This document shows positions 34,486 through 44,900 of a DNA stretch of 64,000 nt, piece by piece. Made by a program: the position numbers and the translations under genes. A model generated the notes under the pieces. It did no database searches, was not told where the DNA came from, and saw only the letters and a list, made by a program, of their open reading frames with translations. The number at the start of each line of letters is the position of its first letter. Positions within the stretch are counted from its first letter, which is position 1. Source of the DNA: Tragulus kanchil (taxonomy: Eukaryota; Chordata; Mammalia; Artiodactyla; Tragulidae). The stretch lies in contig JAIOJX010000032.1 in assembly GCA_022376925.1 (NCBI GenBank), positions 201,434,939-201,498,938 of the forward strand. The letters run 5' to 3'.

Positions 34486-36294
34486 GAAATATTTCTTAGA
34501 ATACATAGATACGAAAAGGTTTTGAACCAGGATTCAAGGCACCTGGATCCTGGGCCAATTTTGCCCCTAATTTATTGCCCCTACTTCATGAAACCCTGAA
34601 CAAGTCATTCAAACTTGCAGGATCTTAGCCTATGTACAATGAGAGGTTGTAGAGGATCAGAAATACGTGTGTGGCATACATGCCTCCCCACTGTCACCAT
34701 GGCACCTGTCAGACATCACTAATCAACTGCCACACACTAAGCCCAGGTGAAAACTCATTCATTTTCTACTCTGCGCCAACCACTAGGTATCAACTGGAAT
34801 TGACAAATGAAATGCATTTGCTTTCCCAGAATTGAATAGTTTCTAAGGTGTCTTCTGACTCTAAAAATCCACCACTGTGCTACTGAGGTTCTAAAGACAA
34901 AATTTTAATTCTAACCCCGCTCCAACTAGATTTTGTCCTTAGACTTCCCTCTTCCTTCTGCAAGGTAGACATTATGTTAACAGGTGGTCAACTCCCTGAC
35001 CCACAGTAGACGACCTAGGTGTGCTAGACCTCTCTCTCCTCTGTCTCTTTAAGGGAGCCAATAAAAAGGTGATCTAAGGCCAAAGCCACTGACATAAAAG
35101 CATGGAGGGGTGCAGGTTTCTTTGTGCCAAGCACTGTGTTTCCTGAATGTTCCACTGAAAATACAAATACTCCCTAGAGATGATAACACAGGAAATTATT
35201 ACCAGTCATTGGCACCCCGGCATGAGTTTCTGTCTGTTTTTCCAGTTTTGGCAACTAGCTGAGAGCCCAGTTCTACGGGATGGGATAGATTCCAAACATA
35301 GGTTCTGATCCGAAGAAGGCTGTCCTGAAAAGAAAGTTGTGGGAGGGGGCCGTTGGGGAAGGGAGCCACTAGTGGCTGAGAAAGCTTAATGAATAAAACA
35401 TGCTACACAGCTGCCAAGGATACTTGCATTTTAATAGGGAACAGTTCGGGGCCAGAAGAATTCATCTCTAATGGTGGAATTACAAGCATCAGCAATGATT
35501 TAGGGAGGTATTAAGCAAAGGAAGTTGTTCCAGCATCCCCGAAATCCCAACAAATGAGCTGACGTGAGTGTGCAAGCCCTCAGCAAACAGCAAATATGCT
35601 GCAAATTTAAGGGATTAATAATATTATTACTGAGAACTTCTGCCTCTGCCTGCCAGTGAGCAAGCCTGACACTATAGAGACAAACCCGGATGCCCACGAG
35701 AGCCCAGGACACACACTCTTTGGCCTGGAAAGCATCCATTTGGGAACTGAGTTGCCAGAAAAACTGAAGAGAACCCTTCCCTCCATCTGCCACTTAATCA
35801 CACACACTGAGAAGATGCATAATTTGTTCTCAACAGTTGCTATGTGGCCAGAAGAGTGAGGGCATTTCTGGAATGGCAATTACAGGCGCACACACACAAA
35901 CACAAAAAAAATGCTATGTGACAAGCAGAATAACATATCCATTCAGCCTGCTCCCCTTCTTTTCCCCAACAACCTGTTCAGGCCACGGGCCTGGGAGCGG
36001 GGCCGGAGGGGGAAGGAACAAAAAAACTAAAGTCTGAAAAACACAGGGAAGGAAGACTCACTCTGACCTCAGACAGGGGGAAAGGTGCGAAGTTCAGGTA
36101 CAAGGTGAAGCTCAATGAGCAGGGCATTTGAGGGACAATCGAACAACCACAGGAAGTCGAGGAAGTTAAAGAATTTTTGCTAATTTAACTTACTGTGATA
36201 ATGACATGAATACATACAAAAATGTCAGTTGTTAGAGATGCCTATTGAAATTACAGGTGAAACACCATGATTTCTATTATTTGAAAGTCTCCTG
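34486..36294. other. Unique intronic sequence
   Basis: No recognisable exon. The part around 35460-35650 is non-repetitive and AT-balanced with motifs such as gggattaataatattattactg; it could be conserved non-coding sequence, but this cannot be tested here. Confidence 0.45.
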
Positions 36295-36295
36295 G

Positions 36296-36466
36296 GGACT
36301 TCCTTGGTGGTCCAGTGGCTAAGACTCCGTGCTCCCAATGCAGAGGGCCTGGGTTCAATCCCTGGTCAGGGAACTAGATCCCACATGCTGTAACTAAAGG
36401 TTCCAAGTCCCAAACCTAAGACCCAAACAGTCAAATAAATAAATATTTAAAAAAAAAAAAAAAAAA
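36296..36466 (+). mobile_element. Short tRNA-Glu-derived SINE with poly-A
   Basis: ggggacttccttggtggtccagtggctaagactccgtgctcccaatgcag, gggttcaatccctggtcagggaactagatccc, tcaaataaataaa and an 18-nt A run. Confidence 0.92.
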
Positions 36467-36891
36467 GTCTTCAGCAAAATAAATAAACGAAGGAATTATG
36501 GCAACCTATTTTCGATCTAGGTGCCAGGTACAGGGTTCACCATATCATTCTCTTTCTTAAATTACATTAGAAATTTTCCATATAGAGTTTTTGTTTGTTT
36601 TCAAGACTTAAGGCAGATCCCTACCTGCTTCTCCTAACATTTCACTGTAGCCCAGGAGGCCCTGTGTCCTCGCCCTGGGCCAGCCTCTCTGGTCTCATTT
36701 TGTACCATGTGCCCTGTCATCCACCTTCATCCACTGCATCAGCCTCCCTCTGGGTCCATGAACTCGCCATGCTTGTTCCTATCTCAGGACTTTAGGCTTG
36801 CAGCCTTCTCTTTGTAGGGCCCACTTCATGAGCATGTGACCAGTGTATTCAGACTGTACCCCACACTCAAAAGGGCTCCATGCTGTGATTT

Positions 36892-37403
36892 AATGTGAAA
36901 GACAGAATAACACCCTCCAACAAAGATGTCCATGACCTAGTCCCTGGAACCTGTAAATATATTACCTTCCTTGGCCAAGAAGGATTCAGGTTGCAGAAGA
37001 AATTGAGGTCCCTGATCAGCTGACTTTCAGACAGATTAACTCAGCTTATCCAGGTGGGTCTAGTGTAACCTTCATGGGTCTTTTAAGTGGAAGAGAGGGT
37101 ACAAGAAGAGAACCAGAGGTGTGGCGGCATGGGGACCTAGCCAGACATTGCCAGCTTTGAAGATGGAGAAAAGATGCTTTGAGCCAAGGAATGCAGGTGG
37201 CCAATAACAGTTAGAAAAGACAAGACAGTGGACTCTCCCAAAGAGCTCCCAGAAGGAACGTAGACCTGCTGACATGGCCATTTTAGTCCAGTGAGAACCA
37301 TTTGAGACTTGCGACCTCCAGAATTATAAAAGAATAAATCTGTATTGTTATAATCCATGAAGTTTATAGCAGTTGGTTAGAGCAGTAATTAGAAAACTAT
37401 TAC
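36892..37403 (+). mobile_element. MaLR-type LTR relic
   Basis: Phrases in order: gatgtccatgacctagtccctggaacctgtaaatat, ggtgggtctagtgtaacc, gaccagaggtgtggcggc-like centre (agaaccagaggtgtggcgg), ccattttagtccagtgagaacc, acttgcgacctccagaatt, aaataaatctgtattgt. This is the classic MaLR LTR plan. Non-coding. Confidence 0.7.
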
Positions 37404-37668
37404 AGATTGGAAGGACTGATGTTGAAGCCGAAGCTCCAACACTGGCCCCCTGATGCAAAGACTCGACTCATTGGAAAAGAGCCTGATGCTGGGGAAGACT
37501 GAGGCCAAGAAGAGAAGTGGGCAACAAAGGATGAGATGGCTGCATGGCATCACTGACTCAATGGACATGTGTTCGCACAAACTCAGGAAGATAGTGATGA
37601 ACAGAGAAGCCCTGTGGGCCAGGGGTCAAAAAGAGTTGGACACAACTAAGCGACTGAACAACAACACA
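37404..37668 (+). mobile_element. BovB LINE 3' end, 5'-truncated
   Basis: ggaaggactgatgttgaagccgaagctccaacactgg, aagactcgactcattggaaaag, gatgagatggctgcatggcatcactgactcaatgg, aaaaagagttggacacaactaagcgactgaac. It abuts the end of the MaLR relic; the frame is broken. Confidence 0.9.
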
Positions 37669-38194
37669 GAGTAGCTGTCTTGAAACTTTTAATTCTATCT
37701 TTGGATTTGTGTTTTGAAAGTAAAGTTGAATTGGATGCAGCATGCTCACATGCAAGTGGAGGTAGAAGGCCATAATGCAACTAATTAAGTTGATGGGAGC
37801 TCACACACAGCTCACACACAGTCCCACCTCCTCAGTGGGTTTTCAGCTGCCCTTTCCTCACCCCAACAAGCCCAGCACCCTGGCTCCATCTGGCCTCCCT
37901 TCCTCCTCCCCACAATTACAGCTGCTCTCCTCTGAGAATACATTCTTCTATTGCCCTTCATCCTCAGTGGGGGCCTTGGTACAGGCATGAAAGGGGTCAG
38001 GGTTGCTTCATGCCCAGCTACATTCCTCCTCTTCATGGAATGAATACGCACAGGACACAGGAGGTGTCTGGCTTGGTAAACAGGGAATGCAGTTGGTCAA
38101 CAAAAGCCGGAAAAGACAAGTTGCAAGTTGGAATGAGTTGCTTCACTCCTGGACATATGCTGAAATAGTCATTTTCAGCATGTAAAATACACAT
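37669..38194. other. Unique intronic sequence
   Basis: Nothing recognised. Confidence 0.45.
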
Positions 38195-38543
38195 GCTTTT
38201 TTATTTTTTTATTTTTGGCTATTCTAGATTTTCACTGCTGCTGCTACAGGCTCTTCTCTAGTTGCAGGGAGTGGGGGCTACTCTCTAGTTGAGGTGAGCA
38301 GGCTTCTTGTTGCGGTGACTTCTCTTGTTGTGGAACCCATCCTTTGTGGGCACACAGGCTTCAGTGGTTGCGGCACGTCGGCTCAATAGTTGCAGCTCCG
38401 AGGCTCCAGAGCACAGGCTCCATAGTTGTGGCTCATGGGCTTAGTTGCTCCGCAGCATGTGGGACCTTCCTGGATCAGGAATTGAATCCATATCTCCTGC
38501 ACTGGCAGCCAAACTCTTTACTACTGAGCTACCAGGAAAGCCC
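38195..38543 (-). mobile_element. CHR-2 SINE, ordinary form
   Basis: Reverse orientation: ttttatttttggctattctag, ctctagttgcagggagtgggggctactctctagttg, gttgcggcacgtcggctcaatagttgcagctc, ttagttgctccgcagcatgtgggacc and gagctaccaggaaagccc. Diverged, unlike the seven sharper CHR-related copies elsewhere in the window. Confidence 0.88.
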
Positions 38544-39229
38544 TACAGTTGTTTTTTCCAAAGGAAGTGATTGTTTGCAATTGGATGACTTAAGGTTACA
38601 AAGGACCATGTTATGTTGGTTACCCTTTAACAGATGAGAGGATAACATTTAAATATCTATTCTCCCCCGTCCCCATATGTTTTTCTGTAGGATCATATTG
38701 AACGTGAGCTGTGGAATGAACTGAAGAACCATGTCTTGAATAAAGTGTGAAAATATACACAAATAAAAATTTTTAAAAAGGGAGGGTCAGGGTCATACAC
38801 ACACCCGACAGTATCCCTCTGCATCCTAGACCAGCCTCACCATGAAAAGATCAGCAGGTGACTCAACAGCACCTCTCACGCATGCCCAGTCCATGGCCTC
38901 AGCACATCCCAGCACAGAGGCTGACATCTCTTGGAGCTTCCCATCCACTGTGGGCTGGGGCAGCAGGGCCATGGGAAGGGAGACTGACTCCCTACCCAGC
39001 CGGAGGCCTGTGTGGTCATTTTGTACTGGGCCCTGTGAATTACAGAACCCACCCTGCCTCTTTCTCTAACAATGTTCTCTCAGCTCTTCACGTGCGGGTT
39101 CTTTCCACACTCTTCAGCACGTTTCCTCAGCCCAGCTTCAGTCACTCTTTACCCCATAAGTGACTGCATTTTCTTTCTTGTAGGGCACTCAGCAAGAGCT
39201 GACATTATCTTGTTCACTTACCTCCTTGA

Positions 39230-39450
39230 GTCACTAAAAGGTATTCACTGAGCCCCTTTTACGCCAAGCACTGTTATAAGTGCTGAGGATACAGTAGCAA
39301 GAAAAACAGATTGAGTCTCTGCCCTCCTGAGCCAAACACTGATAAGAGCGCCATCAATTGCTGACGATCTCCTAGCCCCTCAAGAACAGACCATTGTACA
39401 CCCAACACCTCACATAGTGCCTGGCACGCAGTAAGCCCTCAAAAACATTT
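39230..39450. mobile_element. MIR/L2-type relics; second copy 40349-40569
   Basis: ttacgccaagcactgttataagtgctgaggatacagtagc is MIR-like, and cacctcacatagtgcctggcacgcagtaagccctc is a typical MIR/L2 3'-end phrase. Confidence 0.55.
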
Positions 39451-39454
39451 GTTT

Positions 39455-39890
39455 CAGAGCTTTCTCTAAAGGTCCCGTGGTTTTAACTTGACCTTCCAAT
39501 GCAGTAGGCTGTAGGTTTGATCCCCGGCTGGGCTTCCCTGGTGGCTCAGATGGTAAAGAATCCATCTGCCAATGCAGGAGACCCAGGTTCAATCTCTGGG
39601 TCAGGAAGAGCTCCTGGAGAATGTAATGGCTACCCACTCTAGTATCTTTGCCTGCAGAATTAATTCCCTGGACAGAAGAACCTGGTGGGCTACAGTTCAT
39701 AGGGTCACAAAGAGTCAGACATGACTAAGAGACTTTCACTTTCACACTCTTTCTTCGTACTAAGATCCCATATGCCTTGAGGACATAAAAAACAAAACAT
39801 AAAACAGAAGCCATATTGTAACAAAGTCAATAAAGACCTTTAAAAATGTTTCCACATCTCAAAACCTTAAATCTAAAAAAAAAAAATGCA
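39455..39890 (+). mobile_element. tRNA-Glu SINE split by an inserted Bov-tA; second copy 40574-41030
   Basis: The outer element reads ggtttgatccccggct before 39530 and resumes cttcgtactaagatcccatatgcc..ccatattgtaacaaagtcaataaagacctttaaaaatg after about 39755. The break falls just after the B-box, where the inner Bov-tA was inserted. Confidence 0.75.
39530..39752 (+). mobile_element. Bov-tA SINE nested in a tRNA-Glu SINE; copies 40649-40871 and partial 41834-41975
   Basis: gggcttccctggtggctcagatggtaaagaatcc, ggagacccaggttcaatctctgg, agtatctttgcctgcagaattaattccctgg, gggtcacaaagagtcagacatgactaag, actttcactttcac. Confidence 0.93.
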
Positions 39891-40648
39891 CACATTTGTT
39901 GCACAAGTGACTATATGACTGGTGAAAAAGGAAAAAAACACATTGCTCCTGACCAGCCTACTGAAAAGATCAGCAGGTGACTCAACAGCACCTCTCACGC
40001 ATGCCCAGTCCATGGCCTCAGCACATCCCAGCACAGAGGCTGACATCTCTTGGAGCTTCCCATCCACTGTGGGCTGGGGCAGCAGGGCCATGGGAAGGGA
40101 GACTGACTCCCTACCCAGCCGGAGGCCTGTGTGGTCATTTTGTACTGGGCCCTGTGAATTACAGAACCCACCCTGCCTCTTTCTCTAACAATGTTCTCTC
40201 AGCTCTTCACGTGCGGGTTCTTTCCACACTCTTCAGCACGTTTCCTCAGCCCAGCTTCAGTCACTCTTTACCCCATGAGTGACTGCATTTTCTTTCTTGT
40301 AGGGCACTCAGCAAGAGCTGACATTATCTTGTTCACTTACCTCCTTGAGTCACTAAAAGGTATTCACTGAGCCCCTTTTACGCCAAGCACTGTTATAAGT
40401 GCTGAGGATACAGTAGCAAGAAAAACAGATTGAGTCTCTGCCCTCCTGAGCCAAACACTGATAAGAGCGCCATCAATTGCTGACGATCTCCTAGCCCCTC
40501 AAGAACAGACCATTGTACACCCAACACCTCACATAGTGCCTGGCACGCAGTAAGCCCTCAAAAACATTTGTTTCAGAGCTTTCTCTAAAGGTCCCGTGGT
40601 TTTAACTTGACCTTCCAATGCAGTAGGCTGTAGGTTTGATCCCCGGCT

Positions 40649-40871
40649 GGGCTTCCCTGGTGGCTCAGATGGTAAAGAATCCATCTGCCAATGCAGGAGA
40701 CCCAGGTTCAATCTCTGGGTCAGGAAGAGCTCCTGGAGAATGTAATGGCTACCCACTCTAGTATCTTTGCCTGCAGAATTAATTCCCTGGACAGAAGAAC
40801 CTGGTGGGCTACAGTTCATAGGGTCACAAAGAGTCAGACATGACTAAGAGACTTTCACTTTCACACTCTTT
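40649..40871 (+). mobile_element. Second copy of the nested Bov-tA
   Basis: Carried by tandem duplication 10 at offset 1119. Confidence 0.92.
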
Positions 40872-42928
40872 CTTCGTACTAAGATCCCATATGCCTTGAG
40901 GACATAAAAAACAAAACATAAAACAGAAGCCATATTGTAACAAAGTCAATAAAGACCTTTAAAAATGTTTCCACATCTCAAAATTTTAAAAATCTAAAAA
41001 AAGGAAAAAAAAAATGCACACATTTGTTGCACAAGTGACTATATGACTGGTGAGTGGCACAGGTACCTGGGGCTCTCACACAGCATAGAAACATCCCTCT
41101 TCATCCTGTCGTGCAGGCGGCATAAAGATGCATCCCAAAGCAAGCAGCTGGAGGGAAGGAGAGGCCTGGCGACAGACTACGGGTAGGAGAAGGACAGGCC
41201 CCATTCCCAAAGCACGTGGCCTTAAATCAGCCTCACACATGTCCCGCCATTATCCGTCAACAGTTTATTTGTATATTTAAGTGAAGTTATTCTGCTAATT
41301 GGACATATGTCTCACGGTTCTACAAGGAAAAGTCTATTAAAAAGTCTTGCTGCAACAGGCAAGAGCTTTGAGGGTAGTTTTATTCAGGAACAGGAAGGGA
41401 GTTGAGTGGATTTTAATTTGGTAGAAAATAGCTGCTTGGGGCCAAGACAGTGAGAAGCAGGAAATCAAGAACAGGCTATTAGATTATTAGTGCTGTTAAC
41501 AAGCGCCTCCATCACCCGTACAGCTGCGGAGCGCCTTCCATCAACTTTATTAGTTGTATTATGGCCTTCCATCTACTCCGGCTATTCCAGCGATCCTCAT
41601 TTTGGAGACATAACCACTGAGGCAAGAAAAATGCATCTCACCCAAACCGTGCGAGGGGGCCCTCAGTCCCTGCACCCTCACCTCCCAAGCACATACAGGT
41701 ACGAGACTTTCAGAATCTGAGATGAAAAGCCCAAAGGGTTTCAGGAGAAATAGTGGAGGGTAGAGGGAATGGAAGAGGAGTAGAGGGAAAATACGGGACT
41801 GTCAAACTCCCTGATGCAGCCAGACATGGGTGGGCTCCTGGAGAATGTAATGGCTACCCACTCTAGTATCTTTGCCTGCAGAATTAATTCCCTGGACAGA
41901 AGAACCTGGTGGGCTACAGTTCATAGGGTCACAAAGAGTCAGACATGACTAAGAGACTTTCACTTTCACACTCTTTCTTCGTACTAAGATCCCATATGCC
42001 TTGAGGACATAAAAAACAAAACATAAAACAGAAGCCATATTGTAACAAAGTCAATAAAGACCTTTAAAAATGTTTCCACATCTCAAAATTTTAAAAATCT
42101 AAAAAAAGGAAAAAAAAAATGCACACATTTGTTGCACAAGTGACTATATGACTGGTGAGTGGCACAGGTACCTGGGGCTCTCACACAGCATAGAAACATC
42201 CCTCTTCATCCTGTCGTGCAGGCGGCATAAAGATGCATCCCAAAGCAAGCAGCTGGAGGGAAGGAGAGGCCTGGCGACAGACTACGGGTAGGAGAAGGAC
42301 AGGCCCCATTCCCAAAGCACGTGGCCTTAAATCAGCCTCACACATGTCCCGCCATTATCCGTCAACAGTTTATTTGTATATTTAAGTGAAGTTATTCTGC
42401 TAATTGGACATATGTCTCACGGTTCTACAAGGAAAAGTCTATTAAAAAGTCTTGCTGCAACAGGCAAGAGCTTTGAGGGTAGTTTTATTCAGGAACAGGA
42501 AGGGAGTTGAGTGGATTTTAATTTGGTAGAAAATAGCTGCTTGGGGCCAAGACAGTGAGAAGCAGGAAATCAAGAACAGGCTATTAGATTATTAGTGCTG
42601 TTAACAAGCGCCTCCATCACCCGTACAGCTGCGGAGCGCCTTCCATCAACTTTATTAGTTGTATTATGGCCTTCCATCTACTCCGGCTATTCCAGCGATC
42701 CTCATTTTGGAGACATAACCACTGAGGCAAGAAAAATGCATCTCACCCAAACCGTACGAGGGTGCCCTCAGTCCCTGCACCCTCTCCTCCCAAGCACATA
42801 CAGGTACGAGACTTTCAGAATCTGAGATGAAAAGCCCAAAGGGTTTCAGGAGAAATAGTGGAGGGTAGAGGGAATGGAAGAGGAGTAGAGGGAAAATACG
42901 GGACTGTCAAACTCCCTGATGCAGCCAG
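40729..42928 (+). repeat. Tandem duplication 11: 40729-41833 and 41834-42928
   Basis: Direct copies at offset 1105. Substitutions concentrate in the last 200 nt of the first copy (ccgtgcgagggggccc/ccgtacgagggtgccc; caccctcacctccc/caccctctcctccc). The first copy ends gatgcagccag then acatgggtgg; the second continues ttcatccacgtagg. Confidence 0.95.
41225..41620. promoter_or_regulatory. Candidate conserved non-coding element (second copy 42330-42725, partial third 43684-43806)
   Basis: Non-repetitive intronic sequence with TAAT-type and T-rich motifs (tctgctaattggacatatg, ggattttaatttggtag, aggctattagattattagtgctgttaacaagcg, actttattagttgtattatgg). No coding potential. A regulatory role is only a guess from composition. 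Confidence 0.25.
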
Positions 42929-43060
42929 TTCATCCACGTAGGCCAAGAGGAAGCCTGGAAGCTCATCCAGTGCAGGAGAGAGCCCCAGGCAGTCGAGCGG
43001 TTAGAGGCGCAGGCCGGGAGCCACACTCTCTGGGATTAAATTCAAGACCCTACACATACA

Positions 43061-43232
43061 GTGACTTTCCTGGTGGCCCAGTGGACAAGAATCTGTGCTT
43101 CTGATACGTGGGGCCCAGTTTGATTCCTAGTCAGGGAACTAGATTTCACATGCCCCAATTAACATGTCTGCATGCTACAGCTCTCAAATGCCGCAATGAA
43201 GCCTAAATAAATATATTTTTTTAAAAAAAAAG
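43061..43232 (+). mobile_element. Short tRNA-Glu-derived SINE; second copy 44142-44313
   Basis: gactttcctggtggcccagtggacaag, tttgattcctagtcagggaactagatttcacatgcc, cctaaataaatatattt and an A run. aagaccct flanks both ends, a probable TSD. Confidence 0.88.
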
Positions 43233-43634
43233 ACCCTATAGTGAGCTGGATGGTAGTACCCAAAGGATATACCCAGGTCCTAACCCCCAGAACCTGTGAC
43301 TGCGACTTTCATTGGAAAAAAGGGGTCTCTGTAGGCATAGTTAAGAACCTTGAGATGAGATTATCCTGGATTGCCCAGACAGGCCCTAAGTCCAATGACA
43401 AGGATCCTCAGAAGAAAAAAGAAGACTCAGTGTCTACTGAGTGATGCTGCCACAGGAAGGCCTGGAGCCACCAGCAGCAGCAGAAAGGAGGCCACTCTGG
43501 AGCCTCCAGGATAAGCCAGGCCCTGTGGGCACCTTGTCTCAGAGTTCTGACCTCCAAAACCTAAAGGCATGACTTTCTGTTGGCCACCTCATTTGTGACC
43601 ATTGGTCACTGCCATCAGAGGAAACTAATATACC
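43233..43634 (+). mobile_element. MaLR-type LTR relic; second copy 44314-44714
   Basis: ggatggtagtacccaaaggatat, gtcctaacccccagaacctgtgac, ttgagatgagattatcctggatt, caggccctaagtccaatgac, then acctccaaaacc and gaaactaatatacc at the end. Non-coding. Confidence 0.72.
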
Positions 43635-44141
43635 TTCTTCCTAGCTGTGGGGCCTTGGACAAGTCGCTTCATCTGTCTTGGTGAACAAGCGCCTCCATCA
43701 CCCGTACAGCTGCGGAGCGCCTTCCATCAACTTTATTAGTTGTATTATGGCCTTCCATCTACTCCGGCTATTCCAGCGATCCTCATTTTGGAGACATAAC
43801 CACTGAGGCAAGAAAAATGCATCTCACCCAAACCGTACGAGGGTGCCCTCAGTCCCTGCACCCTCTCCTCCCAAGCACATACAGGTACGAGACTTTCAGA
43901 ATCTGAGATGAAAAGCCCAAAGGGTTTCAGGAGAAATAGTGGAGGGTAGAGGGAATGGAAGAGGAGTAGAGGGAAAATACGGGACTGTCAAACTCCCTGA
44001 TGCAGCCAGTTCATCCACGTAGGCCAAGAGGAAGCCTGGAAGCTCATCCAGTGCAGGAGAGAGCCCCAGGCAGTCGAGCGGTTAGAGGCGCAGGCCGGGA
44101 GCCACACTCTCTGGGATTAAATTCAAGACCCTACACATACA

Positions 44142-44714
44142 GTGACTTTCCTGGTGGCCCAGTGGACAAGAATCTGTGCTTCTGATACGTGGGGCCCAGT
44201 TTGATTCCTAGTCAGGGAACTAGATTTCACATGCCCCAATTAACATGTCTGCATGCTACAGCTCTCAAATGCCGCAATGAAGCCTAAATAAATATATTTT
44301 TTTAAAAAAAAAGACCCTATAGTGAGCTGGATGGTAGTACCCAAAGGATATACCCAGGTCCTAACCCCCAGAACCTGTGACTGCGACTTTCATTGGAAAA
44401 AAGGGGTCTCTGTAGGCATAGTTAAGAACCTTGAGATGAGATTATCCTGGATTGCCCAGACAGGCCCTAAGTCCAATGACAAGGATCCTCAGAAGAAAAG
44501 AGAAGACTCAGTGTCTACTGAGTGATGCTGCCACAGGAAGGCCTGGAGCCACCAGCAGCAGCAGAAAGGAGGCCACTCTGGAGCCTCCAGGATAAGCCAG
44601 GCCCTGTGGGCACCTTGTCTCAGAGTTCTGACCTCCAAAACCTAAAGGCATGACTTTCTGTTGGCCACCTCATTTGTGACCATTGGTCACTGCCATCAGA
44701 GGAAACTAATATAC
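44142..44714 (+). mobile_element. Second copies of the tRNA-Glu SINE (44142-44313) and MaLR relic (44314-44714)
   Basis: Carried by tandem duplication 12 at offset 1081. Confidence 0.85.
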
Positions 44715-44900
44715 CTTCTTCCTAGCTGTGGGGCCTTGGACAAGTCGCTTCATCTGTCTGTGCTGCAGTTTGTCCATCTGTAAAGCAGGGATGATAACAA
44801 CAGTATCTCTCTCGGGGTAACTGTGAAGTTACAGGAGATGATACGGAGAAAGCTCACAGCGCAGGGCCTGTCCCGCAGTGTTCAGTTGAGGTAAACAGTC
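44715..44900 (+). mobile_element. MIR SINE relic
   Basis: ttcctagctgtggggccttggacaagtcgcttcatctgtctgtgctgcagtttgtccatctgtaaagcagggatgataacaac follows MIR. The first half is also at 43634-43678. Confidence 0.82.

Larger units (their letters stand above)
38829..41053 (+). repeat. Tandem duplication 10: 38829-39950 and 39951-41053
   Basis: Direct copies at offset 1119-1122. The end of the first copy is altered (ctcaaaaccttaaatctaaaaaa against ctcaaaattttaaaaatctaaaaaaagg; then ggtgaaaaaggaaaaaaacacattgctcct). The restart is gaccagcct followed by a short deletion (caccatg reduced). Confidence 0.95.
42603..44759 (+). repeat. Tandem duplication 12: 42603-43683 and 43684-44759
   Basis: Direct copies at offset 1081. 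The first copy ends ..cttcatctgtct then tggtg, restarting at aacaagcgcctcc. The second continues gtgctgcagtttgtcc. One difference at about 43416/44497 (agaaaaaagaag/agaaaagagaag). The first 320 nt also occur at 41499-41820. Confidence 0.95.
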
